Shown here in pieces: positions 45,532-56,169 of a DNA stretch of 64,000 nucleotides. The notes beneath the pieces are model-generated. The model was not told the DNA's origin, did not search any database, and worked only from the letters and a program-made list of their open reading frames with translations. Position 1 is the first letter of the stretch; each line of letters starts with the position of its first letter. Position numbers and translations under genes: made by a program. This stretch comes from Diplodia intermedia (taxonomy: Eukaryota; Ascomycota; Dothideomycetes; Botryosphaeriales; Botryosphaeriaceae). Location: contig JAKEKT010000020.1 in NCBI GenBank assembly GCA_021495925.1, positions 248,001 to 312,000 of the forward strand, written 5' to 3'.

Positions 45532-48500
45532 ATGATGGATGCCTCCTCGCTTATCCTCTCGCTCCCCTCATCTATTGGTGGGGCTGTCGACTTTGGGCAG
45601 CGTCTCCACTATGCCCGAGAGTTCCAGCTGGAATCCAGCGACGCCGCAACCCAGTTGAGAGTCCTGATTTGGCAGTTTGAGGACTGGAAGCAGTGCGTCG
45701 GCATAACAGAGGATGGCGAGCTGGAGGACGAGCATGACGAAGCCCTGGATGATCCAGAGATTCTCGGGCTCGTGGAAGAGGACATGAACAGCATCCGGAA
45801 GCATCGCAGGAATCTGGAAAGGCGACTGTTGAAGCTGGGAGTGGAAGTGTCGCCAAGGCGCAAAGCCTTGAAAATCTTATCCGAGAATCGCCTATCATCG
45901 AAACCAGAGGACGGAAGAGAGAAGTCTCCGCTACTCACCCCGAAAGGAATTGCGTGGGGCTTTGGTAGAGATAAGCTGGTGTGGAACGAGCTCGATAGCA
46001 TGAAAAGGGCCGTCGATGATCTCCACAAGCTCGTCCCGCCTAATGCCTCCCGGCCGGAGAAACAGGCTGAAAAGACAATGAAAGGTGAGCATTACAGCAA
46101 AGGTCTCGAGGTTTCGGTCTGCTGACGAACAACAGCGCAAGAAGAGCGTAGAGCCCAAAAACGTGAGGTGTTTGAGTGGCTCAAAGCCCCAAAAATCGAT
46201 CAGCAGTACGACGTCCACAGCAATGCTCGACTCGACGGAACCTGTGGCTGGATTTTCGATCATGCTGCTTACAAGACATGGGTTGCAGAGCTCGGTAACG
46301 TCGGGCAATCCAAGCTCTTGTGGGTCCACGGGCCCGCTGGTTCGGGAAAAACAGTTCTAAGCGCAGCCATCATTCATGAGAGAACACAAGCACTGCTGGC
46401 TAAAGGACATTCGGTCCTCTACTGCTTTTGTTCCTCATTCGCTCAAGCGCGAGCCAAGTTTGAAGATGTTATCCGCCTTTGGATTTGGCAGCTTATACAC
46501 CAGAATCCTTTGGCTGTCGAGTCCATTTGGCAGGAATACATCAACTCATCCGATATTGGCAGAGGGACAATTGCCAGCCAAGCAGAGGTTTGGAAGATAT
46601 GGAAGCAATTGCTTTCAAAGAGTCCAGGATGCACCGTTCTGATTGATGGGTTTGACGAATTCGATCGGTCCTACCGCGTACGGTCGAAATTTCTCCAAAA
46701 GATCAAGCAAGTAACATCTCAGACCACAACAAATATCCTCGTGACCAGCCGGGATGAGGAGGATATACAGCATGCACTATCCTCCAACCCTCGAGGAGCT
46801 CCAGAGGTCTTGATGCTGGAATGCTTTGTATCCAAGGAGCTTGTGAAGAAGGACCTAGATCGATTGGCCTCGGAAGTGATTGAAGGTCAGCTCCACAGCA
46901 AGCCCGATCAAGTCAAGGTCGATCTCGCTTCAAGGCTTGCTGAGAGAAGCGATGGTATGTTCCTGTGGATCACGCAGCAGAGCCTGGGCCAACTGCGACC
47001 GGGAAAACCCTTGAGACAGTTGCAGCAGATTGTGGATAAGATGCCTACCGGGCTAAAAGAGACGTACAGAAAGAAGTGGAACGAGATCAATGGGTACGAC
47101 CGTGAGGACCAGGAAAGGACCTCGGCTATTTTGCGCCTGGTCGCCTTCGCATTTCGCCCTCTCACCGTTGCAGAAATCACTGAAGCCCTTCTAGTGAAAC
47201 AGGACCACGACAATCTCAGCCTTGATGGATGGCCGGATGAAATCGACGATGAATACATCAAAGGCGAGATCAAAGGTTTGTGTGGATCGCTCATCCATGT
47301 TCGTTCATGCAGCGACAGTGATATTCCCAAGTCGAGGACTTTGCATCTTGCGCACGCATCAGTCAAAGAGTTTCTATTGGATGAATTACGCTTGACGACG
47401 GCGAAGGAAGACCCCGAAGGAGAAAAGCTCGCGGAACACCATACAGAGCTCGCCAAGATCTGCCTCCGGTACTTGACTTATCCGGAAACATGGGTTCCAA
47501 GCTCGACATCAAATCAAAGAATTCCCTATGCATTCTTGGACTATGCGTCAGCATTCTGGGAGAGACATCTGTTGCTGGGTGATGAGACAAATGGAGATGT
47601 GTCAAGGAGCTTGGATGTCATTCTGCATCCCGAGACCCCGGCATTCCGCGGATGGAGAGCTTCAAGGATCGACTCCAATCCAAATTTGCAGCCATCTGCG
47701 AAAGAACAAGCAAAGAAGGCACAGGGAAATCCGCTCGTGTGGGCCTCGCAGTTCGGTTTGAAGGACTCGGTTGAGAAGTTGCTCTCTCAAAGCCCCGACC
47801 TGCTACATCAAAGCGAGCACCATGGGGAAACAGCGCTTCACGTCGTATGCAGAGTTGGCTCTTTGGCCATATTCAGGCTACTGCTAGAAAAGGGCGCCGA
47901 TGTGGATGCCAAAACCACGCAAAAGCAAACTCCTCTCAGTTGCGCGGTTCTCTGCGGAAACGGAGATCTTGTGTCCTGTCTCCTGGATGCGGGGGCCGAT
48001 ATCAACAGTCAGGACGAGTCCGGACGCACACCTCTTTGCCATGCGTGTATGTCCGGCAGTAACGAACTCGCATTACTACTCCTTGAAAAGGGAGCAGATC
48101 CAACGATTGTCGACAACGACCGCTTCTCGCCCTTGTACGGCTTGTGCAAAAACGGAGACGGGGACCCTGCTTCAATCATGCGTCTCTTAGAAAACGGCGC
48201 AGATGCAACTATCAGCCTCGAGGGGGCTGAAGGTGCTACCTGTCTGCACGCCTGTGCTGAGTTCAATCGAGTCACCATAGCCCGGATACTCCTGGAGGGA
48301 GGCGCACAGAAATCCTTACACACACGGTTCAATGGACAGACACCGCTACATATTGCAGCGTCAAAAGGCCATCGAGAGCTGATGCAGATTTTGATCGACC
48401 ACCATGCTGAAGTCAATCAAAAAGATCCCAGAAATCGGACTCCTTTGCACACGGCTGCCCGACACGGTCATCTGACAGCGGTGGCTCTCTTACTGGACAA

Positions 48501-50076
48501 TGAGGCCGAAATTGAAGTCACTGGCGATGAAGGCGAGACTCCCCTCGATTGGGCGGTTATGTATGGCCACCTTGATGTGGCAGAGCTGCTTCTCGGCAGA
48601 GGAGCCAACAGAAAGGCGCTCAGAAATGGTGGGTGGTCGATCCTACACTATGCGGCAGACGGTGGATTTCTCGGACTCGTCACTCGACTCATCGACTCTG
48701 GGATTGATCCGGGTTTAGAAAACGATGAGGCTGTCACCCCACTACATTACGCTTCAGCAAAGGGCCACGTCAATGTTATCAAGGTCCTGCTTCAACACAG
48801 CCGCAAAGACGCCGCTTTTCTAGAGAAAAGAGATAATCGGGGACGAACGGCACTGTTTGTTGCTGCACTTTGCGGACAAGTAAATGTGGTTGCTTATCTC
48901 CTGGATCAAGGAGCGGGTATCCAATCAGAGAGCATACGAAATATGGAGCCCTTGCACGCAGCTGCTTTCAAAAACCACCCAAAGGTTGCACGTCTGCTCA
49001 TTGACAGAGGCGCGGATCTTGAAGTCAGCACGAACGAAGACGCGCGCCCGCTGCATCTAGCAGCAGCGGATGGACATCTTGAGATGGTTCAGCTTTTGTT
49101 GGAGCGTGGTGCCAGAGTATCGGTACGAGACAGAGTGGACTGGACGCCGTTGACAGTTGCTGCTATTGGACAACATGAGGACATTGTTCGACTGCTCTTG
49201 AAGCACGGGGCCGATCCGACCTTACTCAATCTTGAAGGCAAGTCTGCCGTCTATTACGCTGCATGTAGAGATAGCACTGGAGTTTTCAGGCTGCTTCTGG
49301 ATGCTGTTTCGGACTTTGATTCCTTGATGGACAATCCGTGGAGCCCCTTCAACTGTGCCGCTGGGAGTGGAAATACCGAGATATTGAGGATGTTTCTCGA
49401 GAAGAGACCGGCTGAATATTTCAAGCCCGACGTTGAACGGAGAACTGCCTTGCATATGGCTGCTCGTGGTGGTGAGCTTGCCGCTTTCGAGATGCTCTTG
49501 GCCTCTGGGTTTGACCCATCCGCGAGGGACGCAAGAGGGCGAAACATCCTTCACTACGCGTCCATGAGCTCATCAGCCGCGCTCATCGAAAAGATACTTC
49601 AACTCCCATGCTCTGCCGATCTTCTCAAGCAAGAATCATACTTCACGCCGCTGCATTGGGCCGCCAGAGCAGGGGATGCACACGTTGTTGCCGCTCTCGT
49701 CACTGCAGGAGTACAGGAAACCAGTGTGAAGACAAACTATCCCAAGCGGGGAACGAGTTGGACACCGTGGGCCCTAGCCGAATTCTTCAACAACGAGACT
49801 TTGCTCTCCGAAGCAAAGTCTCTGTTCACTTTGAGAGGAAACTCGCCCGGCATTGGTACGGGTAAAGAGAATTACGGCTTTGGTTGCATTTCCTGCGAGA
49901 GCGTAAGTTTTCCTCCTCCTTTGCGACTATCATGGTCGAGCTAATGACATGTGAAGATAATCATTGGTCCAAGAGTGATTTGCAAAGAATGCCCTTTTCT
50001 TGATTACTGCTTCATGTGTAGGGTAGATGCGGATTCACTGCACCCTGGCCATGAATTCTGCTTGGTGTATGTGTAG
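45532..50076 (+). CDS. NLR-like receptor: HeLo-like, NACHT, about 20 ankyrin repeats, ZZ zinc finger
   Basis: Three exons (45532-46084, 46136-49902, 49957-50076) give 1479 residues. Residues 1-180 look like a HeLo-type effector domain (REFQLESSDAATQLRVLIWQ, EDWKQCVGI, a long helix after it), the kind that inserts into membranes and kills cells in fungal incompatibility. The NACHT module starts near 200 with EVFEWLKAP and GTCGWIFDHAAYKTWV. Walker A is GPAGSGKT (250-257), Walker B TVLIDGFDEFD (351-361), sensor LVTSRDEEDI, and a winged-helix region follows with RPLTVAEITEALL and FLLDELR. Ankyrin repeats fill about 710-1375. The last exon completes a ZZ zinc finger: FGCISCES / IIIGPRVICKEC, YCFMC, HPGHEFCLVYV. 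No break is seen. The start ATG pair at 45532/45535 fits the family N-terminus. It probably acts as a cytosolic sensor of non-self or damage. Confidence 0.88.
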
Positions 50077-50345
50077 AGGAGCACAAAGGGTAGTGTAGGT
50101 GATATGTGAGTTGTCATGAATTCATGCGGTATGGCAATCTCGATACTCAGTACAGAATTGCCACGTTCACGCCCTCTTTATGCTATGTTGGAGTTGACGT
50201 GTGATGTAGCCCGTGACTTGCGCCCCTATCAACCTTCCCCGCTGGACGATCCCGTCGACCCACTGGATAATGACCATTTCCTACCTCGGCCAAGTCAAGC
50301 CGTCTCCAGGCTCTTGTTACAGTTGAGTCCCCGCGCTGGACACAG

Positions 50346-50353
50346 TATATAAA
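50346..50353 (+). promoter_or_regulatory. TATA box in front of the decayed secreted-protein gene
   Basis: TATATAAA lies about 155 bases upstream of the former start at 50509, a normal distance. The promoter element has outlived the coding sequence. Confidence 0.5.
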
Positions 50354-50508
50354 GAGGTCTTCCACGACCTCCAAATGCTTCTCATTAGCCCAATCACTTC
50401 AATCATCTTTCTGATTGCTTCGTCAAAGATGTACTTCTATCAATCCTTATTGCAACAAAAAGCACAGCCGACTGCACTCAATGCAGTGCTCGGTAGACAG
50501 CCCTTATA

Positions 50509-51116
50509 TTGCAACAATTCTCTTGCCTTCTCGGCGCCGCCGCCCTCGTGGGTGCTGTTGCTGTCCCAAATGCTGTACCTGATGATGGCCCCGTCACGGT
50601 GGCAGACATCCCCACACCCAGCGTCCTCGGCCCAGATCCGCTGGCCTACTCATCGACCGCTGGCCCCTTCGATGCTGCCACTGTCACCGCTGTTGTCTCA
50701 CCGATGCCCCGGAGCCGACGGACTCTGTCGTGGCAGTTTCTGCTGCAGCTGCTGTGATCGACGCCAGCTTGGTTGCTCTCATCACCGACCTGCCCAGCAG
50801 TATCCCACCTTCTCTCTACTCGCAGATTTCTGCGGCAGTTCCTATGGATCCCGCCTCGGTGGCCGTTCTTTAATCTGCTATTGCAGCGCTTCCATCCGGT
50901 GCCAGCCCTGGCCAGCTTGCCAGCCTGGCCTCCGAGCTCCTGCCTGCTGCTGCCACTCCCGGGGCCAAGGCCAAGCGCGGTACCACGACCTACGACCCTG
51001 AGGCATCCTCGAAGAAGTGCCCTGGTGGCAAAGGATGGGACTGCTGCCCGCTTCCCACCGGCACTGCTTTTGGAACCAGGTGGCAGGCCGTTCCCTTACC
51101 ATTGCCGTCTTCCTGA
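50509..51116 (+). pseudogene. Decayed small secreted-protein gene
   Basis: A signal-peptide-like string QQFSCLLGAAALVGAVAVPN is preceded by TTG where an ATG would be expected, with no in-frame ATG behind it. The frame runs to about 50700 (ATVTAVVSPMP), where the coding signal moves to another phase: TDAPEPTDSVVAVSAAAVID, SLVALITDLPSSIPPSLYSQ, MDPASVAVL. An in-frame TAA at about 50873 interrupts that phase, which then continues as SAIAALPSGASPGQLASLAS, a KAKR cleavage-like site, and KKCPGGKGWDCCPLPTG. The composition (Ala/Ser/Pro, helical prodomain, Cys-containing C-terminus after a KR site) is that of small secreted fungal proteins. Start loss, frameshift and a nonsense codon are three independent lesions. 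The 3' end overlaps the end of the facing NLR remnant. Confidence 0.6.
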
Positions 51117-51749
51117 ACTGTTTCTCGCTATTGTCAAGAGTTCAATCATTCTGTCGTCTTCGACATGGATGGCATAGTCCAACGCCGTCAAGCCGTGAAC
51201 GTTCATGGCATCCACTTCAATCCCATTGCATGCCAACAGAAGCCTCACCACCGTTTCGTATCCGAACCTCACCGCGTGTATCAGCGGCGGTGTACAGACA
51301 TAACTCCCGGAGTTTGGATCAAACTTCCCACTTGAGAGCAGTCTGTCGACCGATTCGGGATAATTTTCCCGCACGACTGCTCCCAGCAAAGCTTGCGCCG
51401 AAGCTCGCCAGATGGGCTCAGACAAATTATCGGACAGAATGCCGTCCACCATGCTCTCGCATATTACTCGTTGCATCTCTTGAGGTGTGCTTTCATCTGC
51501 ATCACGCCCTCCCTTTACGTACCCGCATACCAACGCATGCAGCACGGCTTTACTCTGGGGGTCCAAATCAATTGCTCCGGTCAAGCTGCGCCAGAGCGGA
51601 GTGAAGTTCCAGAAGGACCGTGCGTAAAAAGGATGCATGGCCCATCTCAGAAGAAAAGGAATCGAGTTTCGCCCGTTTTGGGATGCTGCATGGGTGGAAG
51701 ATGTGGCGTTGAGTGGAGCCCGGCCTTCCAAACCGCGTTCGGCGTACGC
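51096..51749 (-). pseudogene. Stranded ankyrin C-terminus of the second NLR gene
   Basis: Directly after the TAA at 51752-51750 the same frame stays open for 217 codons: AYAERGLEGRAPLN, then FDPNSGSYVCTPPLIHAVRF, GYETVVRLLLACNG, DAMNVHGLTALDYAIH and a stop at 51096. The last part is clear ankyrin sequence. No splice pair removes the stop, so this part is untranslated unless the stop is bypassed. It is listed separately so that the break is visible. Confidence 0.7.
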
Positions 51750-54700
51750 TTAGAGCAAAAGCCTCATAGAAGCTTGATCGTGATCGCCCATAGCGTAGTG
51801 AAGGGCTTCAATTTGGTTCTCGGGCAATACACCAGCTCCAAAGATTGCGTTGACTAAGGGTTCGCGTTGCAGTGCCGCGGCGATGTAAAGGGTGACTCCG
51901 ACCCCCACCGCAGAAGTTGGCCATTGTGTTTGCGTAATCCAGCGTTTGAAGTACATCTCTATCGTGGACTCATGCCTTCCCATCAAGGCGTAGTGGAGAG
52001 AAGTGAGTATCGACTCATCCGCCCAATGCTGTACCAATGGCTGGCGCCTGATCATCTCATCCTGGACGCTGTCGATACCGGCGAGAGCCAGTACATGGAA
52101 GAGCCTTTCGCAAGGCCACTTAGCATCCAGCGTCTCGCCCGCGAATTGAATGTCTCGTGGCATGTACGATTTTCTCCTGGGATGGAAATCCAACCAAAGT
52201 TGCAAAGAACGCTCAAGCGTATGGTCTGCATCCTTGCTGTTTTCTTTGATCACAAATTCCCCTCCACGAAACATCAAGCGATTCCCAGCAATACTGTGGT
52301 TTCTGGGATGCAAGGCGAGTAGCCGTGGTAGTTTATCAGTCTTGTGTCGCCATGGGAGAAGGTCAAGAAGGTCAAACTGCTGGGCCCCCTCGCTGCTGAC
52401 CCTTGTGACGTGAAGTAACCAGTGTTCCATGGCGTACTCAGCCAGCGGAAAGAGTAGGCAGAACCTCGAAGCTTTCTCGTGAAAGGCATGTTGGAAATAC
52501 AGATAAGAAAGGTCCCGGGGGGCTGGTTCATGGAATTGGCGTTGGTGCCGGCTATTGCGAGGGAAGGCGTAGGATTCGAGCTCTTCCATTCGAAGATATT
52601 TGATGCAAGACCGGGAAATTTGGAAATTGCCACGGCCCGCAATAGTCCCAGTTCCGGGATTTTCCAATTCATCCAGGCCTCCATCGTTGAGGTAATCCAA
52701 AACAGACTGATGGATGAATTCAACACGCCAAAACCCAATCGCGTCACCAATCACTCCTTCCTGCGGCAAAATTTGCACCAGTCCCTTTGAAAGGTTACTG
52801 ATGGCCAGCGGCATGTCTTCTTCGCGTTCGACGTACAAAGAGGAGTCCCGGATTTCGGTAACTGATCTGAAACCCATGGATGCGTCTAGAGCCAGAGCTT
52901 CTCGAAGCTCTCTTACTCTCAATGGCCGGCTAGAGAAAAGTACCCATTGAAAAAGTTTGATGGTCTGGTCTCGGCCATCCTGGTCGCTGTCATGTATGAG
53001 GGATCTATACAAATCCTCTAGTCGCTCCGGTACCCGGCTTATCGCTGTGATCATCTCCTGAATAGTTCTGGCTTTTCGCCGCAATCGTGTTACTTGGGAC
53101 AATACGATAGCAACCCACTGGAAGATACCCCTGGACTTTTCATTTATCATCCTCTGTAACTGGCTGCGACCCGGATCTGGCAGTTCATTGAGTTCCTGGT
53201 GAGTTGCAATGTGCGTGGCAATGTCTTGGCCGTTCTCCCTCTCGACTGATACTGAGAGCTTGGTCTCGGTTCGGAGAACAGGATAGTATCGGCAAGAAAA
53301 GCATATCCGAAGCTTTGCCAAAGGGTCGTTCAGGCTTGTTGTGACTTTCTCGAAGTCTCTGATGATGTTCACCGCGTCTTCCTCGCCCATCTCATCGAGA
53401 GCATCGACGAATATGACTACTGGTTGACGGTGACAGGCTTGGGGAAGGACTCTGATGAAGAACCTTCGAAGATCTTGCATGGTCCAACTCCATTGCGCAT
53501 TGAATTTTCCCTTTGTCTTCGTCCTTTCCAGATACGTAGCGGCGAGTTTTGATAGGTGATCTGGAAAATGCGGCAGTATCTGGTGGAGAAGAGATCTGTA
53601 TAGTCCCAGAGGGGACTTCTGCAAGCTGCTTCCTCGTCCGTGTATGAAGAATGACGCAAGAATCTCTCGGGAGCCAGCGGCGTGATTCTCCTTTCCATGC
53701 TGCACCGCGAATTTCATGAGTGTTGACTTCCCCGAGCCAGGGTTTCCTAAGATCCAGAGGAGCTTCTGAGGGGTTTCGAGCCAGGAAATGAAATTTCGAT
53801 GATCCAGAATCCACGTACAGGTTCCTTCAGCATTGACTATGTCGTCTTCTCTCCAGTCTTGCTCAAAAAACGCAAGCGATTGGAGACATGCTATATCTTG
53901 TCAGCTTTGCTTTTCAGCTGCCTCGTTATGTAAGGTCTTACCTTGCTCATTGTCACTCAATTCACGTTCTGAACGCAATCTGTTAGCCAATATTCGTATC
54001 ATTCAAATGTGTGTGGCTTTGACTGACCCTGCGGACCGTATTGAGCATCCCCCAAAGTCACTTCCAGCCTGTCAAGAACCATCTGGTATACGTCGTCGTG
54101 AAGGCCAGTGAACTTCACAAGATCGCTGTGTGTCCGATTGACTGGGATGACTCGATGGTCTCCATAATCGTGAGGGGTTCCGTGGGTTGCCGAAGAGACA
54201 GAGACTAATACTGCCGGTGGGCCATTCATCTGCCATTGGCCGTGAACCTACCGAAGATTACTACCGGCCAATACACAGTTTCAGAGAACAGTAAGACTTA
54301 CCATTATTGCAGTGGGAGATTCCATCGTCTCATAAAAGTAGAAGGATCCGAAGCCAGGAATGTTGCGGGTGGCCATGAGGAATTTCCGGCCAATTTCACG
54401 CAGCGTTGGTGAATTGCTCTCATCAAGCGGATACAGAAGAGTCCTCCTTGCACTCTCATGGATCATGGGGATGAGGGTCTCGATGTTCATACCGTGATTG
54501 GGGACACCAAAGAGGAGGATGCTCCGCAGAGATTGGAAATTTGCTCGATCCTGCGCCTCCGTGCTTTCCTCCATAGCAATGATCGCCTGTTACCGTTAGC
54601 ATGGCAGCAAAACAAGGCTCGACAAACAACCTACCGCTTTTACTACAATTCCTCCCAAGCTGTGTGCCATGATTACCAGGGGCCTTGGAAAGTCTGTCTG

Positions 54701-55341
54701 CGTACAAGTCAACTTTTGGCTGGCCATCGAAGCAAGTAAATACTGACTATGGAGCGTCGTCTAATGGCGTTCAGATGTGATCTAAACGTATGGCACAGAT
54801 CATAGATGTTCTGTACCGACCGGTTGCGTGTATCAAAACCATAAGTGAGTATCCTTGCGCGCGGAAAGTCCCGCGCAAGGCCATCCCTGAGCCACATGAA
54901 CGACCCGCCCTTCACTTTGAAGGATCCGAAGGCATGGCCATTCAATCCGGTAATGGCAATGATGCTGTATCTCATTGTCAGAACTGATCACCCATTCAAC
55001 GCGGTAAAAAAAACATACTCAACGTCGCAGCTGCTATCCGCCGTCGCATGGTATGGAGTAAATCCATGAAAATGAGTATCGAAGACCAGGTGAGTGCCAG
55101 AGTCATCATCGAAATCTAGGGCAAGCTCGCTTCTTCCAAGCAGTTGAGCAGGGATTGGAGCGAAGGTCAACGTGGCTACTTTCTCCCGGGAACGCAAAGG
55201 ACTGCAAGCCAGCGAGTGTATCTTGATTATCACGTCTCCGGAAACAGCCAAGCGCCTTCGGATGACTTGCTCTAATTCTCCCTTTGAGAGAGTTTCCGGG
55301 ATTCCCTGGAGACGAAACACCGTTGAAGTTGTAGAAGTCAT
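51750..55341 (-). CDS. NLR-like protein: SesB-type alpha/beta-hydrolase, NACHT, truncated ankyrin region
   Basis: Seven exons (55341-55019, 54970-54748, 54697-54635, 54586-54302, 54247-54028, 53968-53942, 53890-51750) give 1093 residues, all with GT-AG introns and closing phases. Residues 1-107 are the N-terminal lead usual for this class (STVFRLQGIPETLSKGELEQ). The hydrolase domain follows: IIAITGLNGHAFGSF, WLRDGLARDFPRARILTYGF, and the nucleophile elbow VIMAHSLGGIVVKAI with Ser195, then LLFGVPNHGM; residues PVNRTHSDLVKF supply the terminal His. The NACHT module has Walker A GNPGSGKS (429-436) and Walker B PVVIFVDALDE (537-547). A helical region and weak repeats (SLHYALMGRHEST, ALHYAMGDHDQASMRLLL) precede a TAA. 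The gene faces the HeLo-type NLR. The family is linked to heterokaryon incompatibility (sesB, N. crassa). A complete product would have needed the next 217 codons. Confidence 0.8.
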
Positions 55342-56169
55342 GGCGGAGGGAAGTCGTGGAAAAGCTGTTCATGGGAGTGGGTTTCAATCTGATCGCATCG
55401 TGTCCATCAGGCCGCGTGATGCCGAGAGGGCGTTGTTCAGCCTTGCGAGTGGCGGCACTGCAGCTGGGACAGGTCCAAGGGTTGAGCCGGTTGTTGATTG
55501 CAGCACAAAACTGGAGGATCCATAAGGGCCCTCAGTCCGCCAAACGTTGCGAGAGGATAAGAACCAAATGGCCAAGGGCTGAGGGCATGAAGTTGAGAGG
55601 CATGAAGAAGGTGCGGCGTTGGTACGTTGCTGCCTGTGAGCCGACTCGATAAAGAGCCAATCAGCCATCTAATCCAGGCGCCAGCGGTGCAACCCCTGTC
55701 TGCGCCATACTCTGTCTGTGCTGCATCCTCAGGCTCTCCAAGCCCGTCCTCATATGCGTACCATTTGGACAAGAACACGTCAAAACTAACCGATGTCAAT
55801 AAAAGGCCACAGGCATGATCCAATAATCGAACTCGCAGCTACTTCAAAACCAATGGTACAAGCATTTCCATATAGTGCAACCCTCGAACCCATTACCCTA
55901 CGAAAAAGTTGCAACCAATCCACTAACTCCAAGCTCAACCAAAGTACATGCATACATACAACCAAAGAAAACGCACCAAAACGACAGGCACTCGGGGGTA
56001 TTATTCGGCCAGCTTGAACGAGACAAGACGAGATCAAGCGAAACAAGACACAAAAGCAATCCAAAAAAAAAAAACAAGGGAACCGAAAAAGAAAAAGGCC
56101 GACAAAAAACACTCACAAAAAAAATCATTCACTCATTCAAAGCAATATCAACAACAAAAGACAACAACC
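55342..56169. other. Spacer, end of the accessory island
   Basis: Upstream region of the second NLR gene and 3' flank of the Pro/Gln-rich gene. A-rich from about 55960. No supported gene. Confidence 0.5.

Noticed and set aside
54853..54880. 9-bp perfect inverted repeat (CCTTGCGCG ... CGCGCAAGG)
   Set aside because: Lies within an exon of the second NLR gene and is accounted for by codons for RDFPRARIL; no sign of a terminator or structured RNA.
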